Part shown: in pieces, positions 8,194-17,829 of the stretch
How the letters are laid out: every line of letters starts with the position of its first letter
How positions within the stretch are numbered: position 1 is the first letter of the stretch
Assembly: GCA_016779995.1 (NCBI GenBank)
Contig: JADHMO010000002.1
Coordinates: 1-64,000 of the forward strand
Reading direction: 5' to 3'
Source: Flavobacteriales bacterium
GTDB lineage: Bacteria > Bacteroidota > Bacteroidia > Flavobacteriales > UBA7312
Length of the DNA: 64,000 nt
Translations under genes and position numbers: made by a program
The notes under the pieces: model-generated
The model's input: only the letters and a program-made list of their open reading frames with translations
The model's database searches: none
Told to the model about the DNA's origin: nothing

Positions 8194-10236
8194 TTATTCT
8201 GCAATTGATTGACTTATTAATTTTTCAAAATTTGCTATCACTGTCATATCAATAGAGTAATCGCTGTATAGCTTGACAAATTGATCAGCAGGTTGTGTAT
8301 TTAATGTTATTTCTACACCTATTTTTTTAGTTCGATTTAATATCAAACTCAAATCATCAAAAGGAAAATTAAGGACGCTTTCTGTTGAAGCAACGGTAAC
8401 ACCTTCAATATCAACCTGACTAGCTCTAACAAAATTTTCACTTTCTAATGTCTCCAGGACTCTGCCTGCATTATTCATTAGTTCCATCTTTATTTCAGCA
8501 TCAAATGGAAAACCATTATTGACTATAATAGTAAATGAGCCGTCTAATAGGATACTTGGAACCGACAAACTAACATCAACTGTATCTTTCATAACCATAT
8601 TAGATGCTTTCATTGAAACTGGAATTTCAATTTGCAATTCTGAACTCACGCCATAATCAAGATAAACAAAACCTTCGTTTTGATTATTATCTCCATTCAC
8701 AACCATCTCAAAATCAAAAGCAATACTATTAGGTTTACTTTCAACAATCTTGTCAATATTTGAATTGGATTCATCAAAAATAATTTCAGTTATTACAGCA
8801 GTAACAGGATTTTGAGGGTCCATACTTTCTACGGCAGGCTGAATAGTAAATGGAGAAGCAAGTAAAGGACTTTCTAATTGAATAGATGATTCAGCACTTG
8901 AACTCTCAATTTTAAGCACGTGCAAATCTGCAGCAACACCTAAGTTATTTTCGGTCACCATTTTGACTTCAACAAATTCGAAGTCAATATCTCCTTTCAA
9001 TGCACTTAAATCTAGGAAAGAAGTTTCTCGACTTTCTTTGATGGTATCCTGTCCTAAATAACCCCAAGCTGCTGAAGGTGATATATTCTCAATAGAAATT
9101 GTGCTTTCAACACCATTATCTAAGGATATTGATACGTATTCACCGGTAGAATCTATTCTAGCGTAAGACTCAACAAATATGGTATTACTTTGATTGCCAT
9201 CCTGTCCAGTTAGGTCAAACTCATAGTTAGCAAGTGAGATAGTCTCATTTAAAGTACCTCCAGCAGGAATTTCTCTGTACACAGAAAATGGCTCCCCATT
9301 AAGAGTAGCTTTTGGTATTTTATATTCAAATTTCAAAACAGTATTTAGAGAGCTAGAAATATCCATTTTTATATCTCCACTACTCATTTTTACTCTATCT
9401 AATAATGCTCCACCTGCATCAAAAACAAAGGAGGTGTCTTCATTTATGAGCTCTTGATTAGGCAAAATAACAATAGCTTCATCTAATTGAATGTCCATAA
9501 TATCGACCTGAGCAACCAACTCATCAGAGTAATTAACAATAAAAGCATTTGTTTGAGCTGGAATATCAATATTTGAAATAGAAACCTCAATGTTTCCAGT
9601 CATAGATTTTCCGGATAAATTAATCTCTTCTGAATATGTGCTACCAGCATTGAGGTTAGCGATATTAAATGTATTTAAAGGTAAGTTTTGGCCATTATCT
9701 ACCGAATATATATCTATGATAATGTTACTTAAGTCAACATCATAACCATTACTAAAAGTTAGTTTTAAGGTCCCATCTGCAAATTTAATTTCTTGAAAAT
9801 CATCTGATGCATCATGCGTAATAGTTTTGTTCAAAACATCGTTTATTTCATTTTCAAATGAAAATGGTGTGCCATCAGCAATATTAAATTGAGATACTAT
9901 TTCACCAAAATTTGTGCCGTCAGAAAAAGAAACATCATCAATATCGACATCTCCTATTGTTTCAGATCTACTGATAGAAATAGAGTTTAATTCAACTATT
10001 TCATCGAAACTATAATCGACCAAGTCTTTTTGGTAAACAAAAACTAAACTTTTATCGCCAAGCGTATCAATCGATAATGTTGTGTCTCCTAACAAATCGT
10101 CGAAACTTACACTACTTCTAGCGATTGGAGCAGATGCCTCTACATCCCAACTTGGCAGTTGATAATCTTCTCTAATATCACAAGATGAAACTAAAAAAAT
10201 AAGAAAAAGTGATGAAGCTTGAATTAAGGTTTTCAT
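8194..10236 (-). CDS. Large hypothetical lipoprotein
   Basis: This 680-residue protein has a lipoprotein signal with lipobox LVSSC, the lipidated cysteine being C19, followed by DIRED. The remaining sequence is beta-rich, acidic, and poor in cysteine after C19. It looks like stacked Ig- or jelly-roll-like domains, but I recognise no named domain. The start is clear because the signal peptide begins at the first Met. It precedes the DUF5723-like barrel gene by 35 bases. It lacks SusD features (no TPR-like helices), so a nutrient-uptake SusCD pair is unlikely. Function unknown. Confidence 0.65.
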   Translation of the reverse strand: MKTLIQASSLFLIFLVSSCDIREDYQLPSWDVEASAPIARSSVSFDDLLGDTTLSIDTLGDKSLVFVYQKDLVDYSFDEIVELNSISISRSETIGDVDIDDVSFSDGTNFGEIVSQFNIADGTPFSFENEINDVLNKTITHDASDDFQEIKFADGTLKLTFSNGYDVDLSNIIIDIYSVDNGQNLPLNTFNIANLNAGSTYSEEINLSGKSMTGNIEVSISNIDIPAQTNAFIVNYSDELVAQVDIMDIQLDEAIVILPNQELINEDTSFVFDAGGALLDRVKMSSGDIKMDISSSLNTVLKFEYKIPKATLNGEPFSVYREIPAGGTLNETISLANYEFDLTGQDGNQSNTIFVESYARIDSTGEYVSISLDNGVESTISIENISPSAAWGYLGQDTIKESRETSFLDLSALKGDIDFEFVEVKMVTENNLGVAADLHVLKIESSSAESSIQLESPLLASPFTIQPAVESMDPQNPVTAVITEIIFDESNSNIDKIVESKPNSIAFDFEMVVNGDNNQNEGFVYLDYGVSSELQIEIPVSMKASNMVMKDTVDVSLSVPSILLDGSFTIIVNNGFPFDAEIKMELMNNAGRVLETLESENFVRASQVDIEGVTVASTESVLNFPFDDLSLILNRTKKIGVEITLNTQPADQFVKLYSDYSIDMTVIANFEKLISQSIAE

Positions 10237-10396
10237 AAGGTTAAAATTTACCGTAAATATATTTGTTTTTTTTTATCTAGTAAAATTTAATTTAAAAAAA
10301 AACAAAGTAATTTTTTACTAATAAAAATTCTAAAGATTGTATTCAACTGGGCATTTATTGATAAAATTTTGTTAAATTTATGAATTACTTAATTCA

Positions 10397-11047
10397 ATGA
10401 TAATGCTTAAACTTATGTGCCTTTCTCTTCTTTTTGCGTCTACTATATTCGCACAAGATATTACTACAGAACTAGAGAAAAAAAATCCCATTAGACAACA
10501 AGACAAAGATACACCTAACACGCTTAAAATTAGTGGTAAAGACACCATTAATGTCAGTGATGAAAACGGAGAGCTACAAGGTCAATGGGAACGCACTCAT
10601 CCAGATGGTAGTTTTAAATGCAAAGGCGTATATAAAGATGGCTATAAAATGGGCTATTGGGAAAGAAAATGGCCAAATGGAAAATGGAGATATCAGATAA
10701 ACATGAAAGATGGTTATCGCCATGGATATTGCAAGTTTTATTATGAAAATGGCAATATTGAAAAAGAAGGAAACTATATAATGAGTAAAGAAGATGGGCT
10801 CATATTAACATTTTATGAAAATGGCAATTTAGAATCTGAGGAAACATATAATAATGGTGTACTTCATGGCTTATGTAAATATTTTGATGAAAATGGCACT
10901 TTAACAAGAGAAGGAGCCTTTTTGGAAAATAAAAGAAATGGTTTGTGGAAATTTTACTCGCCTAAAACTTCCAAACTTAGCTCACAAATAACATTAGTTG
11001 AATACGATAATGGTCAAGCCATTAGCACAAAAATATCAGCTTATTAA
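10397..11047 (+). CDS. Secreted MORN/YwqK-type repeat protein
   Basis: This 216-residue protein has an N-terminal signal peptide ending ...STIFAQ near residue 20. About five repeats of roughly 22-24 residues follow, with the pattern YENGNIEKEGNY / YENGNLESEETY / DENGTLTREGAF. Such repeats are named MORN_2 or YwqK; databases often label them as antitoxins, but no toxin partner is present here. The signal peptide indicates an exported protein. A second Met two codons in (10403) may be the true start. Upstream is a 160-base AT-rich divergent gap shared with the lipoprotein gene. Its role is unknown; repeats of this kind usually bind proteins or lipids. Confidence 0.75.
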   Translation: MIMLKLMCLSLLFASTIFAQDITTELEKKNPIRQQDKDTPNTLKISGKDTINVSDENGELQGQWERTHPDGSFKCKGVYKDGYKMGYWERKWPNGKWRYQINMKDGYRHGYCKFYYENGNIEKEGNYIMSKEDGLILTFYENGNLESEETYNNGVLHGLCKYFDENGTLTREGAFLENKRNGLWKFYSPKTSKLSSQITLVEYDNGQAISTKISAY

Positions 11048-11080
11048 ATTAAAAATCTGTCAATTTTTCAGAATAAGACA

Positions 11081-11109
11081 TTTGAAAATCTCTTACTAAG
11101 CTATATTTG
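11081..11109 (+). promoter_or_regulatory. Bacteroidota-type promoter of htpG
   Basis: TTTG at 11081-11084 is followed after 17 bases by TATATTTG at 11102-11109, a full match to the -33/-7 consensus of Bacteroidota primary sigma factors (TTTG, then TAnnTTTG). It leaves a leader of about 55 bases before the htpG ATG at 11171. Confidence 0.72.
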
Positions 11110-11170
11110 TCAGTCAAACTAAGCTTGGCATAATTATTGTGTCGTTGTTTTTTTAAAACACTATAAACTG

Positions 11171-13078
11171 ATGGCAAAAAAAGGCAATATCAATGTTCAA
11201 ACGGAAAATATTTTTCCAATTATCAAACAGTTCTTATACTCAGACCACGAAATCTTTCTAAGGGAGTTGGTTTCTAATGCTGTTGATGCTACTCAAAAAG
11301 TAAAAACACTAAAATCAATAGGTGAGTTAAAAACTGATATCGACAAATTAAGAGTTGAAGTTATCATTGACAAAAAGAAAGAAACCTTAACCATTAGAGA
11401 TAATGGTATAGGAATGACAGAAGAAGAAGTTGATAAGTACATTAACCAAATAGCTTTTTCTGGTGCTGAAGAATTCGTAAACAAATACAAAGATGTTGAT
11501 GCTAAAAATTCTATAATTGGACATTTTGGGTTAGGCTTTTACTCTTCATTTATGGTTTCTAAAGAAGTAGAAATCATTACTAAAAGTCAAAAAGCTAATA
11601 GCACTGCCGTTAGATGGATTTGTGATGGCTCGCCAAATTATACTATTGAAGAAACAAGCAAAAAAACAAAAGGAACAGATATAATTCTTCATATCGATGA
11701 AGACTCTAAAGAGTTTCTTGAGGAAGGAAGAGTCAGTGAAATTCTAAACCGATACTGCAAGTTTCTGCCAGTCGAAGTGAAATTTGGAACAAAAAGCATT
11801 TTTGTTGATGATCCCTCAGGAGAAAAAGACGACAAAGGAGAGATAAAACAAATTGAGAAAAAAGTTGACAACATCATCAACAACACTAAACCAACATGGA
11901 CAAAAGCTCCACAAGATTTAAACGAAGAAGATTATTCCAATTTCTACAAAGAATTATACCCAACAGAATTTAATGACCCTATCTTTAATATTCATCTTAA
12001 TGTTGACTATCCATTTAATTTAACTGGAATTCTATACTTCCCAAAACTAAAGAACAACTTAGAGGTACAGAAAAATAAGATAAACCTTTACAGCAATCAG
12101 GTATTTATCACTGATAATGTAGAAAATATAGTTCCAGAGTTTTTGACACTTTTACATGGCGTCATAGACTCTCCTGACATACCCTTAAATGTATCCCGAT
12201 CCTATCTTCAGGCTGATGGTAATGTGAAAAAAATATCAAAATATATTACTAAGAAAGTTGGTGATAAGCTAAGTAATATGTTCAAAAATGACAGAGAAGA
12301 TTTTGAAAGTAAATGGGATGAAATCAAAGTTTTCATAGAGTATGGAATGCTTACGGAGGATAAGTTTTTTGAGAAAGCAAAAGATTTTTGCCTGTATAAA
12401 AACACGAACAATAAGTACTCAACATTCAACGAATTAATTGAGCGAGTTAAGGACAATCAAAGCAACAAGGACGGTAAGACTATTATACTTTACACTCACA
12501 ATAAAGAAGAGCAAGACAGTTTCGTTAATAGTGCCATAGAAAAGAATTATGAAGTGATGGAGCTAGAAGGTCCTCTTGTTAGCCATTTGATTTCTAAATT
12601 AGAGTCTGAAAATAGCAATGTCCAATTTGCAAGAGTTGATGCCGATACTATAGATAAGCTTATTGAGAAAGAAGACAAAACCCCATCATTATTAAGTGAA
12701 GAAGAGGAAAAAACTCTCAAAGAAATAATTGAAAAGAAAATTGATGATAAAAAATTTAATGTTCAAATTGAAAGTTTATCAACAACTGACGCACCTTTTA
12801 TAATTACACAAAGTGAATTCATGAGAAGAATGAAAGAGCAACAACAACTTTCGGGGGGAATGAATGTTTTTGGAGAACTCCCTGAAAGCTATAATTTGGC
12901 AGTAAATTCAAACCATCCAATCACAAGTCAACTATTAAACGAAAGCGATGAAAATATTCAATCAGAACTAATCCGCCAAATTCTTGATTTAGCATTATTA
13001 TCTCAAGGACTACTTAAAGGCAAAAATCTGACTGAATTTATCGCTAGAAGTGTATCAATGATTAACTCAAAAATCTGA
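11171..13078 (+). CDS. htpG: Molecular chaperone HtpG (bacterial Hsp90)
   Basis: This cytosolic ATP-dependent chaperone has 635 residues, near the usual 620-640. The GHKL ATPase motifs are E32 and N36 in LRELVSNAVDAT, DNGIGM at 77-82, and the lid segment GHFGLGF at 117-123. Middle-domain features are present, including an SRSYLQ segment for the catalytic arginine loop. The C-terminal dimerisation region is intact. It has its own promoter at 11081-11109 and appears monocistronic. The region just after the stop shows no strong terminator hairpin. Confidence 0.97.
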   Translation: MAKKGNINVQTENIFPIIKQFLYSDHEIFLRELVSNAVDATQKVKTLKSIGELKTDIDKLRVEVIIDKKKETLTIRDNGIGMTEEEVDKYINQIAFSGAEEFVNKYKDVDAKNSIIGHFGLGFYSSFMVSKEVEIITKSQKANSTAVRWICDGSPNYTIEETSKKTKGTDIILHIDEDSKEFLEEGRVSEILNRYCKFLPVEVKFGTKSIFVDDPSGEKDDKGEIKQIEKKVDNIINNTKPTWTKAPQDLNEEDYSNFYKELYPTEFNDPIFNIHLNVDYPFNLTGILYFPKLKNNLEVQKNKINLYSNQVFITDNVENIVPEFLTLLHGVIDSPDIPLNVSRSYLQADGNVKKISKYITKKVGDKLSNMFKNDREDFESKWDEIKVFIEYGMLTEDKFFEKAKDFCLYKNTNNKYSTFNELIERVKDNQSNKDGKTIILYTHNKEEQDSFVNSAIEKNYEVMELEGPLVSHLISKLESENSNVQFARVDADTIDKLIEKEDKTPSLLSEEEEKTLKEIIEKKIDDKKFNVQIESLSTTDAPFIITQSEFMRRMKEQQQLSGGMNVFGELPESYNLAVNSNHPITSQLLNESDENIQSELIRQILDLALLSQGLLKGKNLTEFIARSVSMINSKI

Positions 13079-13133
13079 AAGCTATCTGCAATTTTAAAGT
13101 TTGAACACGTAATAAATTGACTGTTGATATTTT

Positions 13134-13161
13134 TTTGTTGGTACGTAATAGTATATATTTG
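13134..13161 (+). promoter_or_regulatory. Promoter of the CotH-kinase gene
   Basis: TTTG at 13134-13137 is followed after 16 bases by TATATTTG at 13154-13161, close to the Bacteroidota consensus (spacing slightly short). The ATG of the CotH gene is 28 bases downstream. Confidence 0.65.
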
Positions 13162-13188
13162 CTCTACAATTACTAACAACAAGTCATC

Positions 13189-16100
13189 ATGCGACTATTT
13201 TTTATAATTTTTATTTTTTTTAGCTTAAATTCATACAGTCAAATTGTTGTAAATGAATACTCAGCTGCAAATTTTGATGACTTCAATGATAATTATGGTC
13301 AAAATGAAGATTGGTTTGAACTGTACAATCCTTCTGGAACTGCAATAAACCTAAACGGCTACTATGTCAGCGACAAAGATGACAACCTCACAAAATGGCA
13401 ATTCACTTCAGATGTTAACATCAACCCCAATGAGCACTTAGTTGTTTTTTGTTCAGGTAGAGATGAGATAAACGGAGGTAATATTCACACCAGCTTCAAA
13501 CTTCATCAAACAAAAGGTAATGAATGGATTATTTTGACCGACCCAAATGGAATTACCGTTATTGACTCTGTCTTTATCAGACCTTGCTTAACTAATTCAT
13601 CAAGAGGAAGATTAAATTACTCAGACAACACTAAAGGAGTTTTTACTACGCCAACTCCTGGAGCTATTAATACTGGAGGATATATTGATTATTCATCAAC
13701 ACCATCATTTACGCCTGCTGCTGGTATTCATAACAATCCTATCAATGTGACTATTACAGCAGATTTAGGATCAACTATATACTTCACTACAGATGGAAGC
13801 TTACCAGATAATACAGATACACAATACAATGGACCGATTCCAATTAATAATACTACAGTTTTAAAAGCTGTTGCTTACAGTGATAATCCTGATATTTTGC
13901 CTAGTTTCATGGAATTTGGCACCTATTTCATCGGAGTTTCACATAGTATTAAAATTCTTTCTATATCTGGAAGAGAGTCCAATAATCCAGCCTTCCCTGA
14001 GCTTTATGAACTAATAGCTGGAGGAAATCAAGTGCAGCCTTTTGGAACTTTTGAAATATACAACCCTGACGGAAGCTTATTTGATAAAGCTAGAGGAGAG
14101 TTTAACGAACACGGAAACGATTCTTGGGCCTATCAACAAAGGGGATTTGACTACATAACTAGAGATCAATTTGGTTATAACTATGCAATTAAAGGTGAGG
14201 TTTTTAATGATAATGATAGAGATAGATTCCAAAGATTTATTGTAAAATGTGCTGCTAACGACAACTATCCTTTTTCTTACGGAAGCTCAGGAGCACATAT
14301 TAGAGATGCTTATGTTCAGTCTCTTTCACAGGTTGCCAAGTTGAGACTTGATGAACGTTCATACGAATCGTGCGTTATGTATCTTAATGGAGAATATTGG
14401 GGCGTTTACGAACTCCGAGAAAAAGTGGATGATTTAGACTACACCGAAATTCATTACGATCAAGACTCTGTTGCATTTTTGAAAACTTGGGGAGGCACAT
14501 GGGTAGATGTATTAACAGACGGGCAAAACCCTAATGATGTTGAGAATAGCTGGGATGATATAAGAAACTACATAACCGGCAACGACATGAGTATTCAAGC
14601 CAATTATGATTACGCTAAAGATCAATTTAATGTGGGAAGTTTAATTGATTACTTTATTCTTAATTCTTACACCGTAAACGCAGATTGGCTAAATTGGAAC
14701 ACGGCTTGGTGGAAAGGACTTAATGAAGATGGCGACAAAAAGAAATGGCGCTACGCTCTTTGGGATATGGATAATACTTTTGACCATGGTGCAAATTATA
14801 CAGGCATACCTAATGATGGTCCCGATGCAGACCCATGCGCCCCTGAATCATTAGGAAATATTGGTGGTCAAGGACACATTCCTATATGGAATGCATTGAT
14901 TGAAAATGAAGAATTTTTTGACGACTACATAAACAGATGGACAAATCTTTCAAATTCTTATTTGTCATGCGACTTTATGATTGCTCACCTAGATAGTTTG
15001 ATAGGTATTATAGAACCTGAAATGCAAGACCAAATTGACACTTGGGGAGGAAGCTACAACGAATGGATGGACAATGTCAATGATATGAAAGAATTCATGA
15101 ACGAACGTTGCACATTTTTGAACGCTGCAATTGTAGATTGTTATGATGTTGAAGGTCCATTTAATGTAAATGTGGTTATTAATGGTGTTGGCGAAGTGGA
15201 TTTTAACAATTTTTTCGATGTAAATGAATCAAACACTCCATTCAACGGAGAATTTTTTGGTGGAATTGATATTGATTTTAGTGTTACTAGTGGCAATTTC
15301 TCTTATTATGAAATTATTAGTAATGATAATTACAACTATAATGAAACAGATACGGATTTCTCATTAGAACTATTGGGTGATATAACTATCGTATTTTATT
15401 TTGATGCTAACGAAATAACTTTTTTAGTCGAACCTATTGGCTCAGGCAGTATGTCTATAAATGGAAATTCTATCACTGCATTTCCGCACTCACAAGCTTT
15501 TATTGACAATAGCAATATTGTGCTAAACGCACAGCCAAACCTAGGTTGGGAAATGGCATATTGGAGTAGCACAAATCATTCATTTTCGCCAACTACTACA
15601 GATGAAAATGTAAGTATAGTGGCTAACAGCTCTGATACTATTATCTTACATTTAAACCAACAACGTTTTGATTTAACTTACATATTAGAACCATCAAATG
15701 CTGAAGTAGATGTCGAGATTAATGGTAATATAATATCATCATTCCCCCATACTACTACAGAATTTTATGGTACCAACATTAGCCTAGATGCCAAGTCCAA
15801 TATCGCTTGGGACTTTTCGTATATGACCTCCAGCAATGGTTATTTTGCTGGACAATCTATTTCTCCTGTCTTTTCATTTGATGTAGATAAGTCTGACACC
15901 ATAACGATTTATTACGATGCGAACATCTTTTATGACGTTTCATATGAGGTCTCTCCAATAGGAAGTGGACAGATAAGAGCTAATAATGTTATGATTGGAG
16001 ATACCATTGTAACTATAACATATCCTTATACTGAATCAGTAAGCCTAGAAGCAATTGCATCTGATGGTTGGAGGTTTTCTCACTGGGACAAGCAAAATAA

Positions 16101-16473
16101 TATACTTAATCCTAGCGAAGATAATAGTAATGTGAATTTCACTGTCGAATCTTCTGATAATATTCGAGCGAACTTTAAAGAAATGTTCGAAGTATATGTG
16201 CCTAATTCATTCACTCCTGCCAATGACGATAACTTACACAACACATTTGATGTATCTATCTTCTCCATAGAAGGTGTAAAATTTGAATTTGAAGTGTTCA
16301 ATCGTTTTGGCGAATCTTTATTCTATAGCAATGATGAAAACATCTCTTGGGATGGTTCCTATAAAAATGGCTCTCAAGTACCATCTGGAGTTTACATCTA
16401 CATGCTTACTGTAGAATCAAATATGACAGGAAAAAAGATTCGGAAAAAGGGTTCAATTACTCTCTTAAGATAG
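13189..16473 (+). CDS. T9SS-secreted CotH-kinase protein with lamin-tail and bacterial-repeat domains
   Basis: The 1094-residue protein begins with a signal peptide (about 1-18). A lamin-tail domain spans roughly 19-155, and a chitobiase C-terminal-type beta domain roughly 165-235. A CotH-type protein kinase domain lies around 290-600, with GVYELREK at 405-412 and the metal-binding WDMDN at 525-529. Three InlB-like bacterial repeats follow at about 740-990, each with PIGSGSM- or PSNAEV-like cores. The C-terminal ~90 residues match a gliding-motility/T9SS type B sorting domain (FNRFGE, WDGSYKNG, VPSGVYIY). The predicted product is a surface-exposed kinase-fold protein. It has its own promoter and heads a four-gene run. 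The substrate is unknown. Confidence 0.88.
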   Translation: MRLFFIIFIFFSLNSYSQIVVNEYSAANFDDFNDNYGQNEDWFELYNPSGTAINLNGYYVSDKDDNLTKWQFTSDVNINPNEHLVVFCSGRDEINGGNIHTSFKLHQTKGNEWIILTDPNGITVIDSVFIRPCLTNSSRGRLNYSDNTKGVFTTPTPGAINTGGYIDYSSTPSFTPAAGIHNNPINVTITADLGSTIYFTTDGSLPDNTDTQYNGPIPINNTTVLKAVAYSDNPDILPSFMEFGTYFIGVSHSIKILSISGRESNNPAFPELYELIAGGNQVQPFGTFEIYNPDGSLFDKARGEFNEHGNDSWAYQQRGFDYITRDQFGYNYAIKGEVFNDNDRDRFQRFIVKCAANDNYPFSYGSSGAHIRDAYVQSLSQVAKLRLDERSYESCVMYLNGEYWGVYELREKVDDLDYTEIHYDQDSVAFLKTWGGTWVDVLTDGQNPNDVENSWDDIRNYITGNDMSIQANYDYAKDQFNVGSLIDYFILNSYTVNADWLNWNTAWWKGLNEDGDKKKWRYALWDMDNTFDHGANYTGIPNDGPDADPCAPESLGNIGGQGHIPIWNALIENEEFFDDYINRWTNLSNSYLSCDFMIAHLDSLIGIIEPEMQDQIDTWGGSYNEWMDNVNDMKEFMNERCTFLNAAIVDCYDVEGPFNVNVVINGVGEVDFNNFFDVNESNTPFNGEFFGGIDIDFSVTSGNFSYYEIISNDNYNYNETDTDFSLELLGDITIVFYFDANEITFLVEPIGSGSMSINGNSITAFPHSQAFIDNSNIVLNAQPNLGWEMAYWSSTNHSFSPTTTDENVSIVANSSDTIILHLNQQRFDLTYILEPSNAEVDVEINGNIISSFPHTTTEFYGTNISLDAKSNIAWDFSYMTSSNGYFAGQSISPVFSFDVDKSDTITIYYDANIFYDVSYEVSPIGSGQIRANNVMIGDTIVTITYPYTESVSLEAIASDGWRFSHWDKQNNILNPSEDNSNVNFTVESSDNIRANFKEMFEVYVPNSFTPANDDNLHNTFDVSIFSIEGVKFEFEVFNRFGESLFYSNDENISWDGSYKNGSQVPSGVYIYMLTVESNMTGKKIRKKGSITLLR

Positions 16474-16490
16474 ATTGTTAAATTTGCTAA

Positions 16491-17108
16491 ATGAGCAAAT
16501 TACTATTCCTACTAAAATATCTAAGGTATATTTTTATTAGCAAAACAAAGCATGGCGTTCATTCTCCCTTTGTTTATGATTTGGTTACCAATGTTTTAAA
16601 TGACAAAAGTCAAAGACAAGAGTATGCAAAAATTCGAAATTTAAATACTTTCACAATTAATTCGAAGCACCTCAAATTAATATACAGAATAATCAATCAT
16701 TATAAATCTGAGAACATCTTAGAACTAGGACATTCTGAACATTTAAATAAGACAATTCTAAGTCATATTCAGCTCAAAGCTAATATGTTCTATTGCAATA
16801 TAAAAACAAACGAAATTTCTGAAATTAATACTCAAAACAAGATACAATCACAAAGTTTTGACTTTGCAATTTATAATATGCAAAATAAAGAGGAATTGAC
16901 GCTAAATAAATTCATGAGTCATCTAAAATATTTTCATAACAACAGTGTTGTAGTTATTAATCATATCCATCAATCTAAGAAAATGGAGGACCTTTGGAGA
17001 AAGATTAAAACTCAAAAAGAAGTCACCATAAGTATTGATCTATTTTTCATTGGACTTGTGTTTTTTAGAAAAGAACAAGTAAAAGAAAATTTTATCATTC
17101 GTTTTTAA
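16491..17108 (+). CDS. Degenerate class I SAM-methyltransferase-like protein
   Basis: This 205-residue protein opens with YIFISKTKHGVHSPFVYDLV, as in a Bacteroidota family of class I methyltransferases. In the SAM-binding motif I region, near residues 75-85, the usual glycine-rich ELGTSxG is replaced by ILELGHSEHLN, and motif II residues are also weak. It is therefore likely either inactive or strongly diverged. It follows the CotH gene by 17 bases and precedes an ABC ATPase gene by 16 bases, so it is probably co-transcribed. It is a complete ORF without frameshift. Function unknown. Confidence 0.6.
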   Translation: MSKLLFLLKYLRYIFISKTKHGVHSPFVYDLVTNVLNDKSQRQEYAKIRNLNTFTINSKHLKLIYRIINHYKSENILELGHSEHLNKTILSHIQLKANMFYCNIKTNEISEINTQNKIQSQSFDFAIYNMQNKEELTLNKFMSHLKYFHNNSVVVINHIHQSKKMEDLWRKIKTQKEVTISIDLFFIGLVFFRKEQVKENFIIRF

Positions 17109-17124
17109 TTAACTTTACACAACT

Positions 17125-17820
17125 ATGGCGGTAATTGAAATTGAAAATATTGCAAGGCATTTTTATGTAGGAAACGAAACCATTAAAGCTTTAAAAAAGA
17201 TTGATATTTCTATTGAAAAAAATGAATTTGTTGCTCTTATGGGACAATCTGGTTCTGGTAAATCTACCTTAATGAATATACTTGGGTGTTTAGATACACC
17301 AACTAAGGGAAATTATCATTTAGCAAACAAAAATGTTAGCTTATTAAATGACAATAGCTTAGCAGAAATCAGAAATAAAGAAATAGGATTTGTATTTCAA
17401 AGTTTCAATTTGCTGCCTAAGTCAACAGCTTTAGAAAATGTAATGCTTCCCCTAATATATTCTGGTTTTGACAAAAAAGAAAGACAGCAAAAAGCCTTAG
17501 TGGCCTTAGAAAAAGTTAATCTATCGGATAGAGTTAATCACAGACCAAATGAACTTTCTGGAGGACAAAGACAACGAGTAGCAGTAGCAAGAGCATTAGT
17601 CAATAACCCATCTATTATTTTAGCAGACGAACCTACTGGAAACCTCGATAGTGCCACTTCTGAAGAAATAATGGCTCTTTTTCAAAATATTCATAAAAAT
17701 GGTAATACCATAATTATTGTAACCCACGAGGAAGATATTGCACAATATGCCCATCGAATAATTAGACTTAAAGACGGTGAAATAGAAAGCGATAAGGTAA
17801 ATAAATCCCCCAAGCAATAA
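17125..17820 (+). CDS. ABC transporter ATP-binding protein, MacB/LolD type
   Basis: This 231-residue ATPase has Walker [10 protein letters not shown] at 40-48, the signature LSGGQRQR in the second half, Walker [13 protein letters not shown], and the H-loop IIVTHEED. The PTGNLDS sequence and length are typical of the MacB/LolD/FtsE group, which drives mechanotransmission-type exporters or lipoprotein release. No permease gene is adjacent, so its partner must lie elsewhere. It sits in the CotH-methyltransferase-ABC-adenosyltransferase run with 9-16-base gaps. Confidence 0.93.
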   Translation: MAVIEIENIARHFYVGNETIKALKKIDISIEKNEFVALMGQSGSGKSTLMNILGCLDTPTKGNYHLANKNVSLLNDNSLAEIRNKEIGFVFQSFNLLPKSTALENVMLPLIYSGFDKKERQQKALVALEKVNLSDRVNHRPNELSGGQRQRVAVARALVNNPSIILADEPTGNLDSATSEEIMALFQNIHKNGNTIIIVTHEEDIAQYAHRIIRLKDGEIESDKVNKSPKQ

Positions 17821-17829
17821 ATTTAAGAT

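Noticed and set aside
10397-11047. Toxin-antitoxin system suggested by the YwqK-type repeat protein
   Set aside because: No toxin gene is adjacent and the protein has a signal peptide; the antitoxin label for such repeats is a database habit.
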